From an uncultured Bacteroidales bacterium (GTDB lineage: Bacteria > Bacteroidota > Bacteroidia > Bacteroidales > UBA932), in contig CALUTW010000004.1 of assembly GCA_944323805.1 (NCBI GenBank), positions 62,001 to 126,000 of the forward strand: a DNA stretch of 64,000 nt. Reading direction: 5' to 3'. This document shows positions 34,481 to 43,834 of this stretch, piece by piece. The translations under genes and the position numbers were made by a program. Position 1 is the first letter of the stretch, and the number at the start of each line of letters is the position of its first letter. The notes under the pieces are model-generated. The model did not search any database. It saw nothing but the letters and a program-made list of their open reading frames with translations, and had not been told where the DNA came from.

Positions 34481-36836
34481 ATGAATAAGGCTTGTCGGCA
34501 TCTGCCGTACCCCGGCTGAAATCAGGCTCAGGCGACATCGCGAAGCTGACATGCGCACCTTTCATCAGATCCTCATACCTCAGGAAATTGCATGACCACT
34601 GCTGGCCGTTGAGCTTCATTCCCTTGATATAGCGGTTATCACGGGTGTTATTCCGGGCATCGATTACCAGCTTCCTGCCGTCCTCCAGTGAAATCTCCGC
34701 TTTTCTGAACAGAGGCGACCCGATCACATACTCGTCGGTACCCGGACATACCGGATAGAAACCGAGGGCCGAGAATACATACCAGGCAGAAGTCTGGCCG
34801 TTGTCCTCATCTCCGCAGTAGCCGTCAGGTGTCGCACTGTAAAGCCTGTCCATGACTTCGCGTGTCCAGTACTGTGCCTTCCACGGCTGCCCGGCATAGT
34901 CATAGAGATAGATCATGTGCTGTGCAGGCTGGTTCCCATGGGCATAGTTCCCCATGTGGGCGACCTGCATCTCGGTTATCTCATGTATGCGGACGCCGTA
35001 ATATGAGTCGTCATATACAGGAGGAACGACAAATACTGAATCGAGCATCGAGCAGAAGGTGTCCTCGCCGCCCATGAGGTCTATAAGACCCTGGACATCA
35101 TGGAATACCGACCATGTGTAGTGCCATGAATTACCCTCGGTAAACGCATCTCCCCACTTGTACGGACTGAACGGGGCCTGGAATGAGCCGTCTTCATTGC
35201 GTCCGCGCATCAGATTGGTGGAGCTGTCAAATACGTTCCTGTAGTTAAGAGCCCTTTCCGACCATTTCTGCAGTTCAGCCTCAGGCCTGCCCATCTTCCC
35301 GGCTATCTGAAGTATGCACCAGTCGTTGTAGGCATATTCAAGGGTACGTGCGACATTCTCATTGATGCCGACGTTGTAAGGGACATAGCCGAGCGTATTG
35401 TAGTACTCGTGGCCGAGACGTCCGGTGGAATTCACTTCCGGATGGACATGCTCCGTACCATACACTATCGTCTGATAAAGGGTGTCGATTCCATCCTGTA
35501 TCAGGCCTTTCACATATGCATCGGCAACTACGGATGCGGAATTGTTCCCCACCATGCAGCCTCTGTGTCCGGGGCTTGCCCATTCGGGAAGGAAGCTGTT
35601 CTCTTCCGCTATGTTGACCATTCCCTGCTGTATCTCTTCATTGACAGACGGATATACAAGGTTGAGCAGAGGGAAGAGTGCCCTGAATGTATCCCAGAAA
35701 CCGGTATCGGTATAGAGATAGCCTTCACGGACTTCCCCGTTATACGGGCTGTAGTGCAGGACTTGTCCTGTTTCATCCACCTCATAGAATTTCCTCGGGA
35801 AAAGTACACTGCGATACAGGCATGAATAGAATGTCCTGTACTGGTCCTCTGTGCCTCCGCTGACCTTGATCCTGCCGAGGATATCGTTCCAACGGGCCCT
35901 GGCATCATCCCTGACGGTATCGAACGGCTTGCCTGCGACTTCCTTGAGATTTGTAAAGGCCTGGGCCTCGGAAATGAAAGACGATGCAGCCTCTACATTT
36001 ACCGTCTCGCCTTTTGCAGTGGCGAAGCGGATGACAGCCAGTGCATGGTCTGCCTTGAGGTCAGCCTGGCCTGCCGATGTCCCTGCGGACTTCATGAGCC
36101 TGTTCCCGTCATACAGGTCGAAGCCTTCAATCTCCTTGTCGAACTTCACGACAAACCAGTTGCGGAAATTGTCCGGTACACCTCCGCTGTTGCGTGTGGT
36201 ATAGCCTACAACCGTATTTGTCTCAGGTATGACCCTGATGTACGAGCCCTTGTCATATGCGTCTATTACCACGCCTGAAACATTGCTCTCAGGGAATGTA
36301 AACCGGAACTTCGCCGCCCTGTCGGCCGGTGCAAGCTCGGCATTGATGTCGTGGTCCGCAAGGTACACCTGATAATAATATGGCCTTGCAGTCTCGGACT
36401 TGTGCGAGAACCAGCTCGCCCTGTCGTCTTCATTGACCTGTGATGCATCCCTGACAGGCATTATTGCAAACTGGCCGTAGTCATTGATCCATGGCGAAGG
36501 CTGGTGTGTCTGCTTGAACCCCCTTATCAGATGTGCATCATAGCGGTAGGTCCAGCCATCCCCCATCTTGCCTGTCTGGGGTGTCCAGAAGTTCATTCCC
36601 CACGGCAGGGCCGTGGCAGGATAGGTATTGCCTGTGGAAAGCGCGTATTCGGACAGTGTACCCATAAGTGTGGTAACATGGTCCGCCGGGGCTGTTTCAG
36701 TAATTTCGGCAGCCGGGCTGCAGGCAATGGCCGCCAGAGGCAGCATGAAAAGCATTCCACAGTAATGAGGTCTCCATCTTCCTTTATGTCCGGATGGAAT
36801 CGATGAGTTGTTCATGTCAAGATATGTTTTATTCAT
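34458..36836 (-). CDS. GH92 alpha-mannosidase (first of three), lipoprotein
   Basis: Exo-acting, calcium-dependent, inverting alpha-mannosidase of 792 aa. The N-terminus contains a hydrophobic stretch with a lipobox-like LAAIACS (Cys about residue 39), so it is probably a lipoprotein; a start at 36815 (MNNSSIPSG) is possible. Features: LSTGNTYPATALPWGMNFWT (N-terminal domain), DTFRALFPLLNLVYPSVNEE, GNSWHYTWSVFHDVQGLIDL, GNYAHGNQPAQHMIYLYDYA, and the catalytic-base loop GDEDNGQTSAWYVFSALGFY with the Asp-Glu-Asp triplet. It trims alpha-mannose from N-glycan branches; linkage is not readable. Last gene of the locus, 19 nt after the GH92-GH125 gene. Confidence 0.93.
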   Translation of the reverse strand: MNKTYLDMNNSSIPSGHKGRWRPHYCGMLFMLPLAAIACSPAAEITETAPADHVTTLMGTLSEYALSTGNTYPATALPWGMNFWTPQTGKMGDGWTYRYDAHLIRGFKQTHQPSPWINDYGQFAIMPVRDASQVNEDDRASWFSHKSETARPYYYQVYLADHDINAELAPADRAAKFRFTFPESNVSGVVIDAYDKGSYIRVIPETNTVVGYTTRNSGGVPDNFRNWFVVKFDKEIEGFDLYDGNRLMKSAGTSAGQADLKADHALAVIRFATAKGETVNVEAASSFISEAQAFTNLKEVAGKPFDTVRDDARARWNDILGRIKVSGGTEDQYRTFYSCLYRSVLFPRKFYEVDETGQVLHYSPYNGEVREGYLYTDTGFWDTFRALFPLLNLVYPSVNEEIQQGMVNIAEENSFLPEWASPGHRGCMVGNNSASVVADAYVKGLIQDGIDTLYQTIVYGTEHVHPEVNSTGRLGHEYYNTLGYVPYNVGINENVARTLEYAYNDWCILQIAGKMGRPEAELQKWSERALNYRNVFDSSTNLMRGRNEDGSFQAPFSPYKWGDAFTEGNSWHYTWSVFHDVQGLIDLMGGEDTFCSMLDSVFVVPPVYDDSYYGVRIHEITEMQVAHMGNYAHGNQPAQHMIYLYDYAGQPWKAQYWTREVMDRLYSATPDGYCGDEDNGQTSAWYVFSALGFYPVCPGTDEYVIGSPLFRKAEISLEDGRKLVIDARNNTRDNRYIKGMKLNGQQWSCNFLRYEDLMKGAHVSFAMSPEPDFSRGTADADKPYSFSSVSRR

Positions 36837-36855
36837 TATTGTCTGAGAGCGGGAA

Positions 36856-39800
36856 CTATATGATGCCGTTCAACAGGGATACCTTGCCGTCATTGACGAT
36901 TTTCAGGATAAGCTCCCCGAAAAGTGTGTTCTGCCACGCAAACCATTCCCTTGTGAACTGCGATGCATCATCCTTGTGGAATGACTCATGCATGAATCCC
37001 GTACCGGCATCTGTTATCATGAGCTGGCGGATGCAATCCTGTATCTCGGCATCATCGGCAGAGGTAAAGGCTCTCATCATGATACTCATCGGCCATATTA
37101 CCTCGACACCGATATGCGGGCCTCCGATACCTTCCCCGGCAGCTCCCCTGAAGAAATACGGGTTGTCGTCACTCCATACGTATTTTCTCGTATTCTGATA
37201 TATCGGGTCATCTGCCATATCCTCATCCAGATATGCAAGGGCAAGAAGAGATGGGACATTGGCATCATCCATAAGATACTGATTGCCATATCCGTCCACC
37301 TCAAACGCATATATCGGGCCATAGTCCGGATGATTGTGCACAGCATATTCCTTCAGACCGGCCTCGATCTCGGAGGCGATGTCCAGACATTCTCCCGCAA
37401 GGGCTTCATTCCTGTTTACCTGAAGGAGGATTTCCGCAGCCTTGCGCAACGAGGAAAGCGCCATGAAATTGGACGGCACGAGAAACTCGAATGTCGTGGC
37501 ATCGTCAGAAGGTCTGAATGAAGATGCTATAAGCCCCGTATAGCGTGCAGGATTGCCGTTCCCTACGACACACTTGGTGTCAAGCTGCCTGTCGGTCACA
37601 CGCAGGAACTTATAGGAGCCGTAGCCGTCCATGCGCTGCTGCTCTCTCATTACCTTCAGCATTGCCGACATGGCCGACTCCCACGTATTGTCAAAGACCG
37701 ATGTATCGCCTGTCTTTTTCCAGTAGGCATATGCAAGCCTTATGGGGTAGCAATGCGAGTCGAGCTCCCATTTCCGTTCGAAGACATACGGATTGGCCTC
37801 AGGCCAGTCTGTCCTGTTGGCGGCCCCGACCGGCCTCACATTGAAGGCATTCGCATATGGGTCGATGCACAGGAGCTTCATCTGTCTCCTGATGACACCT
37901 GCAATCATACGTGCGAGTTCCGGGTCCCTGTCCGCCAGCTGGACATAAGGCCATACCTGGGCGCCCGAGTCCCGGAGCCACATCGCCGGGATATCCCCGG
38001 TATAGACGAAGGTGTCAGGATTGCCGTCCTCATCATCGCCATAATGTACCGTAGTGTCGAGAGTATTCGGGAAACAGTTCACAAACATCCAGGCCAGCCT
38101 CGGATTTGTCAGCATGGAAGCGACCCTCTCTATCTCGGCCTCGACTGCCTCTGAACGGAACAGCCTTGCCTCCGGGGCAGGTCGCTGCAAGACATATCCG
38201 TCAGGTTCATCCGGACAATACCATATCTTCGGGTCAGGCCCCATGATGAACCGGAGCACGTTGCCGGCCTTTATGTCCTTGAAGTCTATGTATGGCTTCG
38301 TATACGGATTCCCGTTCAGGGTAACCTCCTGTATGTAGATGTTCTCCCCGCTGTTGCCCAAGGCCTCAACCGTGAAAACGCCTCCAGGGACCTCGATCTC
38401 CGCCCTGTCGAAAAGTGGCGACCCGAACCAGAAATGAGGAACCGTCATGTCCGCCTGATAGAATCCGAGAGAGGACAGGATGTACCATGCAGACATCTGG
38501 CCCACATCCTCGTTCCCCGACAGACCGTCCGGGGCATCATGATACAGCTCTGACAGCACCTCACGCACCTTCTCTGCCGTCTTCCACGGCTGGCCCGCCA
38601 TGGTGTAGAAATACAGGATATGATGGCTCGGCTCATTACCATGCGCATACTGTCCGATGAGTCCGGAAATGTCCGGCGAAGCGACCGTACCCTCAATCTG
38701 TGAATCCGCGACAAACAGTCCGTCAAGTTTCTCTATGAAAGCCTCCTTTGAGCCGAAGCAGTCTACAAGGCCGTCAAAGTCATGAGGGACAAGCCATGTG
38801 TACTGCCATGCATTCCCTTCGCAGTAGTCATCGGCCCTGTGTTCCGATGAAAACGGGTTGAACGGCGTCCGGAATCTGCCCCGGCTGTCCTTTCCCCTCA
38901 TGAATCCTGTCTCCCTGTCGAAGAAATGACGGTATGACCGGCTCCTGTCATGAAAATATTCATAGTCGTCCTCTCTGCCAAGCTTCTTCGCCACTGCGGC
39001 AACAGACCCGTCAGCTATTGCATACTCCATGTCATACGCCACAGACTCAAGCATCTTGTCACACGGGATATAGCCGTACTTCATCCGCAGATCCTGGCCC
39101 CGGTCTGCACGGAGAGCCGAGGCCTTCATCGCCTCGAACGCCTTATCATAGTCGAAGCCTCCGAACCCCTTGAGGACTGCGTCCGCTACCGGGATGATAC
39201 CCGGATTACCGACCATGCAGTCTGTCTCGCAACCCATCAGATGCCATACCGGCAGCTTACCCTGCTGGTCATATATATTAAGCATCGTATTGATGAGGTC
39301 CGGAATCCTGTCCTGATGGATGATTGTTGCCAACGGCATCGCCGCACGGTATGTGTCCCACAGCGAGAATGTGGTGTAGTTCGTGAAGCCTTCGCTTTCG
39401 TGTATCTCATGGTCAGCCCCGTAATACTTCCCGTCAACGTCGCTGAACACCGACGGTGCTATCATCGTATGGTACAGTGCCGTATAGAATATCCTGCGCG
39501 CGGACTCGTCCCCGGTCTCTATCCGGACACGGGACAGCTCTTCGTTCCATGCCTTGTCCGCCGAGGCCGCCACCGAATCGAAATCCCAGCCAGGAAGCTC
39601 CGCCTCCAGGTTCTTCCCAGCTCCCTCGATGCTCACTGGGGAAAGCGCTACTTTCAGGAGCACCTGCTCGCATTCCGAGGTCCGGAACGATACCCTGCCG
39701 TACATGTCCTCTTTCCCGCACAGCATGAAACTGTCGAACGGCTTCGAGAATTCAGCCACGAAATAAACCCTCTGGTCTTTCGCCCAGCCTGTAGACCACC

Positions 39801-40398
39801 GGCAGCCCTCTATCCGGGTATTCCCGACTGCCTTCATCTCTGTCCTTACAGCCTCGTCCCAGCAGCCCCCGTTCTCCAGGTCAAAGACTATCGCCGCATC
39901 ATCTGACGCCGGGAATGTATACCGGTGCAGACCGACACGGGCCGTCGCTGTCACCTCCGCAAGCACGCCGTACCTCGTCAGAGGGACGCTGTAGTAACCA
40001 GGACGGCTGACCTCCCTGCTCCTGTCAGCGTATGACCACAGACCCGAAGCTGGATCATCCTCTGTCCCTCTGGCATAGGTCACTTCCCCAGTCACAGGCA
40101 TGACCGTCACATCGAAAAGGTCCCCGATGCCCGTACCGCTCAGGTGGGTGTGTGAGAAACCTATTACCGTGGAATCGCTCTCGTGGTAGCCCGATGTCCA
40201 GTCCCATTCCTCCGGTATGCTCGTCGGTCCAAGCTGGACCATCCCGAACGGGACGTTCGCCCCGACGAATACATGACCGTGGCCTCCCGTGCCGATACTC
40301 GTATCGACATAGCACGTATAATTCTCCCCGGCCCCTTGATTGCAGCCCGAAAGCATTAATGCCCCAGCCGCAAAAGCCAATAACAGTTTATGTTTCAT
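36856..40398 (-). CDS. GH92-GH125 fusion: two alpha-mannosidase domains in one lipoprotein
   Basis: A single 1180-codon reading frame. Signal MKHKLLLAFAAGALMLSGCN has lipobox LSGC (Cys 19). Residues about 25-735 are a full GH92 (VDTSIGTGGHGHVFVGANVP; FSLWDTYRAAMPLATIIHQD; GNEDVGQMSAWYILSSLGFY). Residues about 748-1180 are a full GH125, the metal-independent inverting exo-alpha-1,6-mannosidase (FVYTGDIPAMWLRDSGAQVW; NRTDWPEANPYVFERKWELD; GAAGEGIGGPHIGVEVIWPM; QFTREWFAWQNTLFGELIL). The join at about residue 740 has no linker and no stop or frame change, so this is a true fusion. The GH125 half is encoded by about 36856-38157. Family roles suggest removal of alpha-1,2/1,3 and alpha-1,6 mannose by one lipid-anchored protein. 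Confidence 0.93.
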   Translation of the reverse strand: MKHKLLLAFAAGALMLSGCNQGAGENYTCYVDTSIGTGGHGHVFVGANVPFGMVQLGPTSIPEEWDWTSGYHESDSTVIGFSHTHLSGTGIGDLFDVTVMPVTGEVTYARGTEDDPASGLWSYADRSREVSRPGYYSVPLTRYGVLAEVTATARVGLHRYTFPASDDAAIVFDLENGGCWDEAVRTEMKAVGNTRIEGCRWSTGWAKDQRVYFVAEFSKPFDSFMLCGKEDMYGRVSFRTSECEQVLLKVALSPVSIEGAGKNLEAELPGWDFDSVAASADKAWNEELSRVRIETGDESARRIFYTALYHTMIAPSVFSDVDGKYYGADHEIHESEGFTNYTTFSLWDTYRAAMPLATIIHQDRIPDLINTMLNIYDQQGKLPVWHLMGCETDCMVGNPGIIPVADAVLKGFGGFDYDKAFEAMKASALRADRGQDLRMKYGYIPCDKMLESVAYDMEYAIADGSVAAVAKKLGREDDYEYFHDRSRSYRHFFDRETGFMRGKDSRGRFRTPFNPFSSEHRADDYCEGNAWQYTWLVPHDFDGLVDCFGSKEAFIEKLDGLFVADSQIEGTVASPDISGLIGQYAHGNEPSHHILYFYTMAGQPWKTAEKVREVLSELYHDAPDGLSGNEDVGQMSAWYILSSLGFYQADMTVPHFWFGSPLFDRAEIEVPGGVFTVEALGNSGENIYIQEVTLNGNPYTKPYIDFKDIKAGNVLRFIMGPDPKIWYCPDEPDGYVLQRPAPEARLFRSEAVEAEIERVASMLTNPRLAWMFVNCFPNTLDTTVHYGDDEDGNPDTFVYTGDIPAMWLRDSGAQVWPYVQLADRDPELARMIAGVIRRQMKLLCIDPYANAFNVRPVGAANRTDWPEANPYVFERKWELDSHCYPIRLAYAYWKKTGDTSVFDNTWESAMSAMLKVMREQQRMDGYGSYKFLRVTDRQLDTKCVVGNGNPARYTGLIASSFRPSDDATTFEFLVPSNFMALSSLRKAAEILLQVNRNEALAGECLDIASEIEAGLKEYAVHNHPDYGPIYAFEVDGYGNQYLMDDANVPSLLALAYLDEDMADDPIYQNTRKYVWSDDNPYFFRGAAGEGIGGPHIGVEVIWPMSIMMRAFTSADDAEIQDCIRQLMITDAGTGFMHESFHKDDASQFTREWFAWQNTLFGELILKIVNDGKVSLLNGII

Positions 40399-40409
40399 TT
40401 CTCTTTTTA

Positions 40410-42755
40410 TTATTTTTCAAATATGATACGGCCGGAGGAAAGGAGGTCGTGATGGCTTATGCGGAATCCCTTGAGAGGGCTGCCGCCTGTACCGTCCGGA
40501 GACATCCCGGTAATGACACGGGATGACAATCCGTCTGCTGCCCTGTTTTCAATCACAAGACTTGTACGGCCGCCTGCATATTCCGGGTCCAGCTCTATCT
40601 CGACCTTGTCGAACACCGGTACTGTCAATGTATAATACGGTTCTCCCGGACAGTCCGGATAGAAACCCATCATGGAGAACACCGCCCATGCCGACATCGT
40701 GCCGGTATCGTCGTTCCCCGGGATACCGTCAGGAGCCGCCCTGTAGTACCTGTCAAGCAGCTGCCTTACAGTCTTCTGGGTCCGCCATTCCTCTCCAGGG
40801 AAATAGCTGAAAAGATAAGGATATGCGATATCAGGCTCGTTGGCAGGGTCGTAAAGGCCTTCATCGAAGACCATCTGCAGCTTGTCGACAAACTTTTTCC
40901 TGCCGCCCATCAGCCTTGCCAGGCCCTTGACATCATGAGGGACATAGAATGTATAGTTCCACGCACTTCCTTCGTGGAATCCCGGGGCAGTCTCGAAGTT
41001 CTCCCCCTGACGTGGATTGAACGGGGCATAGAAGCTTCCGTCCGCATTCAGCGGCCTCAGGGTCCCATATTCCGGACACCAGTAATGCCTGTACCCTAAG
41101 GATGCCTTGCGGAAACGTTCCGCATCAGCCTTATAGCCCAATGAATCAGCCAGAAGCGACAATGCATGGTCCGCGATATAGTATTCAAGGGCATGGGACA
41201 CGGCATTGTCCCCTGAAAGGTCTGCCGCATAGACCCCGAGCGGAATATACCCCTTCTCGATGTAAGGGTCGACATCCGGACGCATCCTGTTGTCCTTCCC
41301 CGGAGTCGTCGCAGACTTGATGAATGCACTGTATGCCGTATCGATGTCGAAATCCTTCAGACCCTTGAACCATGTATCCGCTATTACAGGGATGGCAGGG
41401 TCTCCTTCCATCGTAAATGTCTCGCGTCCGTACAGTTCCCATTTCGGCATCCATCCCCATTCCTCATATATGCCTATCATCGAGCGCACCATATCTGTCT
41501 GGCGGTCAGGATACAGGAGGGTCATCAGCTGATGCAGGTTGCGGTAGGTATCCCAAAGGGAGAAGACGGTATACCTTGTGTGGCCGTCATCGACCTTGCC
41601 GATGCCATCATTCTCCATCAGAGGGTATTCCCCGTTGACGTCATTGAGGACATTCGGATGGATAAGGGCATGGTAGAGAGCCGTATAAAAGACCGTCTTC
41701 TGGTCTTCAGTGCCACCGGATACCTTTATCCTGGACAGATCCGCCGCCCACAGAGACTCTGCGGACTGCCTTACCCTGTCGAAATCGAACACGCCGCCCT
41801 GCTCTGCATCAAGGTTCTCCCTCGCATTCTCGATACTGACGAACGAAACCCCCATCTGCAGCTCTATCTGCTCCCCTTCCTCGGTATCGAAGCTGAACCA
41901 GTAGCCGATATCGTCTCCCGCGAGTTCCCGTCCGTATCTTGTATATAGCTTGTACTTCCCGTTGTCCGGCGTCCATTCGGCCTCGACCCCGGTCATCGGA
42001 CGCTGTTTCTTCCAGTAGCCGCACTCTTTCGGGGCCTTGCTTACCCTGACAACAAAATATACAGGGAAGACCGCCTGAGGATTGTAACAGAATGTCCCGA
42101 GCAGCCTCATACCCTCTATTTCCGTGTCGCTGACTTTCCTGACCATGGCTCCGGTCTCATTTGTAAGGCCCTCGCCAAGATTAAGGAGGATATTCCCCTG
42201 ACCGGCCGGGAAAGTATAACGCTCCGCCGATGTCCTCATGGTGGCTGTCACTTCCGTCCTTATGCCATATGCCGACAGAAGATTGGAATAATACCCAGGG
42301 CTTGCCTGCTCATCTGAATACTCGGAGCCGTAGATATGATAGTCCACCTGCAGAGGCCCCGACGTAGGCATCGTAAGCAGGGAGCCCAGTTCCGGGCAGC
42401 CGACTCCGCTCAGGTTGACATGGCTGAAACCGGTAAAGAAGCTGTTCTCATGACAATAAGGGGTCGACCACCAGCGGCTGTCCTTGTCATAGACGTTCAG
42501 TTCGGAGCCCATCACATTGAACGGGGACACTGACATCAGCCCGTTAGGGCAGACGGCTCCTGGATTGGTCGTGCCGAAATTCGTGGTGCCGATGAACGGG
42601 TCCACATAATCGACCGGCCGCTTGTCCGGGACAGCGCCGGAAGTAAGTATCAGCAATGATGCGAGGATTCCTGCCGGGCCTTTCCGGAATATCCGCAAGA
42701 TTGCTTCCGGGACTCTGCCGGCATATGTCTCCAGTGCTTTAACAGGGTGTCTCAT
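40410..42755 (-). CDS. GH92 alpha-mannosidase (third)
   Basis: 781 aa. A basic N-terminus precedes a hydrophobic signal segment (GILASLLILTSGAVPDKR, about 28-45) with no lipobox, so soluble periplasmic. GH92 features: VDYVDPFIGTTNFGTTNPG, FFTGFSHVNLSGVGCPELGS, YTVFSLWDTYRNLHQLMTLL, HEGSAWNYTFYVPHDVKGLA. The base loop reads GNDDTGTMSAWAVFSMMGFY: Asn-Asp-Asp in place of Asp-Glu-Asp of the first copy and Thr for the usual Gln, which hints at different linkage or substrate preference. 8 nt after the GH130 gene, 11 nt before the fusion gene. Confidence 0.93.
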   Translation of the reverse strand: MRHPVKALETYAGRVPEAILRIFRKGPAGILASLLILTSGAVPDKRPVDYVDPFIGTTNFGTTNPGAVCPNGLMSVSPFNVMGSELNVYDKDSRWWSTPYCHENSFFTGFSHVNLSGVGCPELGSLLTMPTSGPLQVDYHIYGSEYSDEQASPGYYSNLLSAYGIRTEVTATMRTSAERYTFPAGQGNILLNLGEGLTNETGAMVRKVSDTEIEGMRLLGTFCYNPQAVFPVYFVVRVSKAPKECGYWKKQRPMTGVEAEWTPDNGKYKLYTRYGRELAGDDIGYWFSFDTEEGEQIELQMGVSFVSIENARENLDAEQGGVFDFDRVRQSAESLWAADLSRIKVSGGTEDQKTVFYTALYHALIHPNVLNDVNGEYPLMENDGIGKVDDGHTRYTVFSLWDTYRNLHQLMTLLYPDRQTDMVRSMIGIYEEWGWMPKWELYGRETFTMEGDPAIPVIADTWFKGLKDFDIDTAYSAFIKSATTPGKDNRMRPDVDPYIEKGYIPLGVYAADLSGDNAVSHALEYYIADHALSLLADSLGYKADAERFRKASLGYRHYWCPEYGTLRPLNADGSFYAPFNPRQGENFETAPGFHEGSAWNYTFYVPHDVKGLARLMGGRKKFVDKLQMVFDEGLYDPANEPDIAYPYLFSYFPGEEWRTQKTVRQLLDRYYRAAPDGIPGNDDTGTMSAWAVFSMMGFYPDCPGEPYYTLTVPVFDKVEIELDPEYAGGRTSLVIENRAADGLSSRVITGMSPDGTGGSPLKGFRISHHDLLSSGRIIFEK

Positions 42756-42763
42756 ACGTCAGG

Positions 42764-43762
42764 CTATTGAATACTGTGTCGACGGGTAAAGTCTATGATT
42801 TCCGGGATATAGCCGAATGCCAGGCCTACGACAGTGTCGGCGCAGCCATAATAGATGGCGATGCGGCCAGTATCCGGATCATGCAGGGCTGCACATGGGA
42901 AACATACGTTCGGCACATCGCCAGTACACTCATAGATTGTTTCCGGATGAAGCAGGTAAGGGCCTGTGCGCGCAATCACTTCCCATGGCCGGTCAAGGTC
43001 GAGCAGGGCAGCCCCGAAAGAATAGTTATATCCCTGACATGTCCTGTGCACCCCGTGATAGAAGAGCAGCCATCCTTCCGATGTCTCTATCGGAGTCGGG
43101 CCTGCACCTGTCTTGCAGCACTGCCATGCGCTTTTCTCGAAATCGGACGGCCCGAGCACGAAACGGTGCCGGCCCCAGAATTCAAGGTCCGGAGACTCCG
43201 AATAGAATATGTCCCCGAATGGTGTATGCCCGGTATCGGAAGGGCGGGAAAGCATGGCATAGCGGCCGTTTATCTTGCGGGGGAAAAGCACCCCGTTGCG
43301 GTTATACGGAAGGAATGCATTCTCCAGCTGATGGAATGTCCTGAAGTCTTCCGTCCAAGCCACCCCGATTGTCGGGCCATGATAGCCGTTACACCATGTG
43401 ACATAGTATCTGTCATCGATTCTGCATACGCGCGGGTCATAGCCGTATACCCATTTCCCTACCTCCGGGATGTCACAGTCGAATCTCAGCGGCTCAGGGC
43501 TGAGCTCCCAATGCAGTCCGTCCATAGAGAAGCCGGTGTGCAGGGTCATCCTGATGTTCGTGTCATCCACACGGAACACCCCTGCATATCCGTTCCTGAA
43601 AGGCACTACAGCCGAATTGAATATGCTGTTGGAATCCGGGAGAAGATCCCGCGGAATCACTGGATTTGCTGAATATCTCCACATTACCGTTTTCGAGCCT
43701 GCGGGACGGTCCTCCCATGGCATTTCCGGCAGCGGACAGCCGGATATTTTCAATGTTGACAT
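42764..43762 (-). CDS. GH130 glycoside phosphorylase (mannosyl-GlcNAc type likely)
   Basis: 332 aa without signal peptide, hence cytosolic. Five-bladed beta-propeller family. Elements: [20 protein letters not shown] at the start, [40 protein letters not shown] with the presumed catalytic-acid Asp, and [20 protein letters not shown]. Members of the GH130_2 group cut Man-beta-1,4-GlcNAc with phosphate, giving mannose-1-phosphate and GlcNAc. That assignment rests on overall resemblance and on the surrounding GH92/GH125/GH18 genes; mannosylglucose or mannan-type activity remains possible. Confidence 0.88.
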   Translation of the reverse strand: MSTLKISGCPLPEMPWEDRPAGSKTVMWRYSANPVIPRDLLPDSNSIFNSAVVPFRNGYAGVFRVDDTNIRMTLHTGFSMDGLHWELSPEPLRFDCDIPEVGKWVYGYDPRVCRIDDRYYVTWCNGYHGPTIGVAWTEDFRTFHQLENAFLPYNRNGVLFPRKINGRYAMLSRPSDTGHTPFGDIFYSESPDLEFWGRHRFVLGPSDFEKSAWQCCKTGAGPTPIETSEGWLLFYHGVHRTCQGYNYSFGAALLDLDRPWEVIARTGPYLLHPETIYECTGDVPNVCFPCAALHDPDTGRIAIYYGCADTVVGLAFGYIPEIIDFTRRHSIQ

Positions 43763-43834
43763 ATTTTGATTACTTTTTTTGATATGATATTTTTCGTTTC
43801 TTATCGATTGATGTCCCTGAGACTGACAGACAGC

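Noticed and set aside
38100..38250. Possibility that GH92 and GH125 are two separate genes
   Set aside because: The frame is continuous, with no stop and no start with ribosome-binding features at the boundary.
38950..39906. Plus-strand open frame of 318 codons opposite the GH92-GH125 gene, and similar frames at 42767-43672 and 14499-15374 (minus)
   Set aside because: They are antisense to genes with clear domain matches, have no family features and reflect the codon bias of the real gene.
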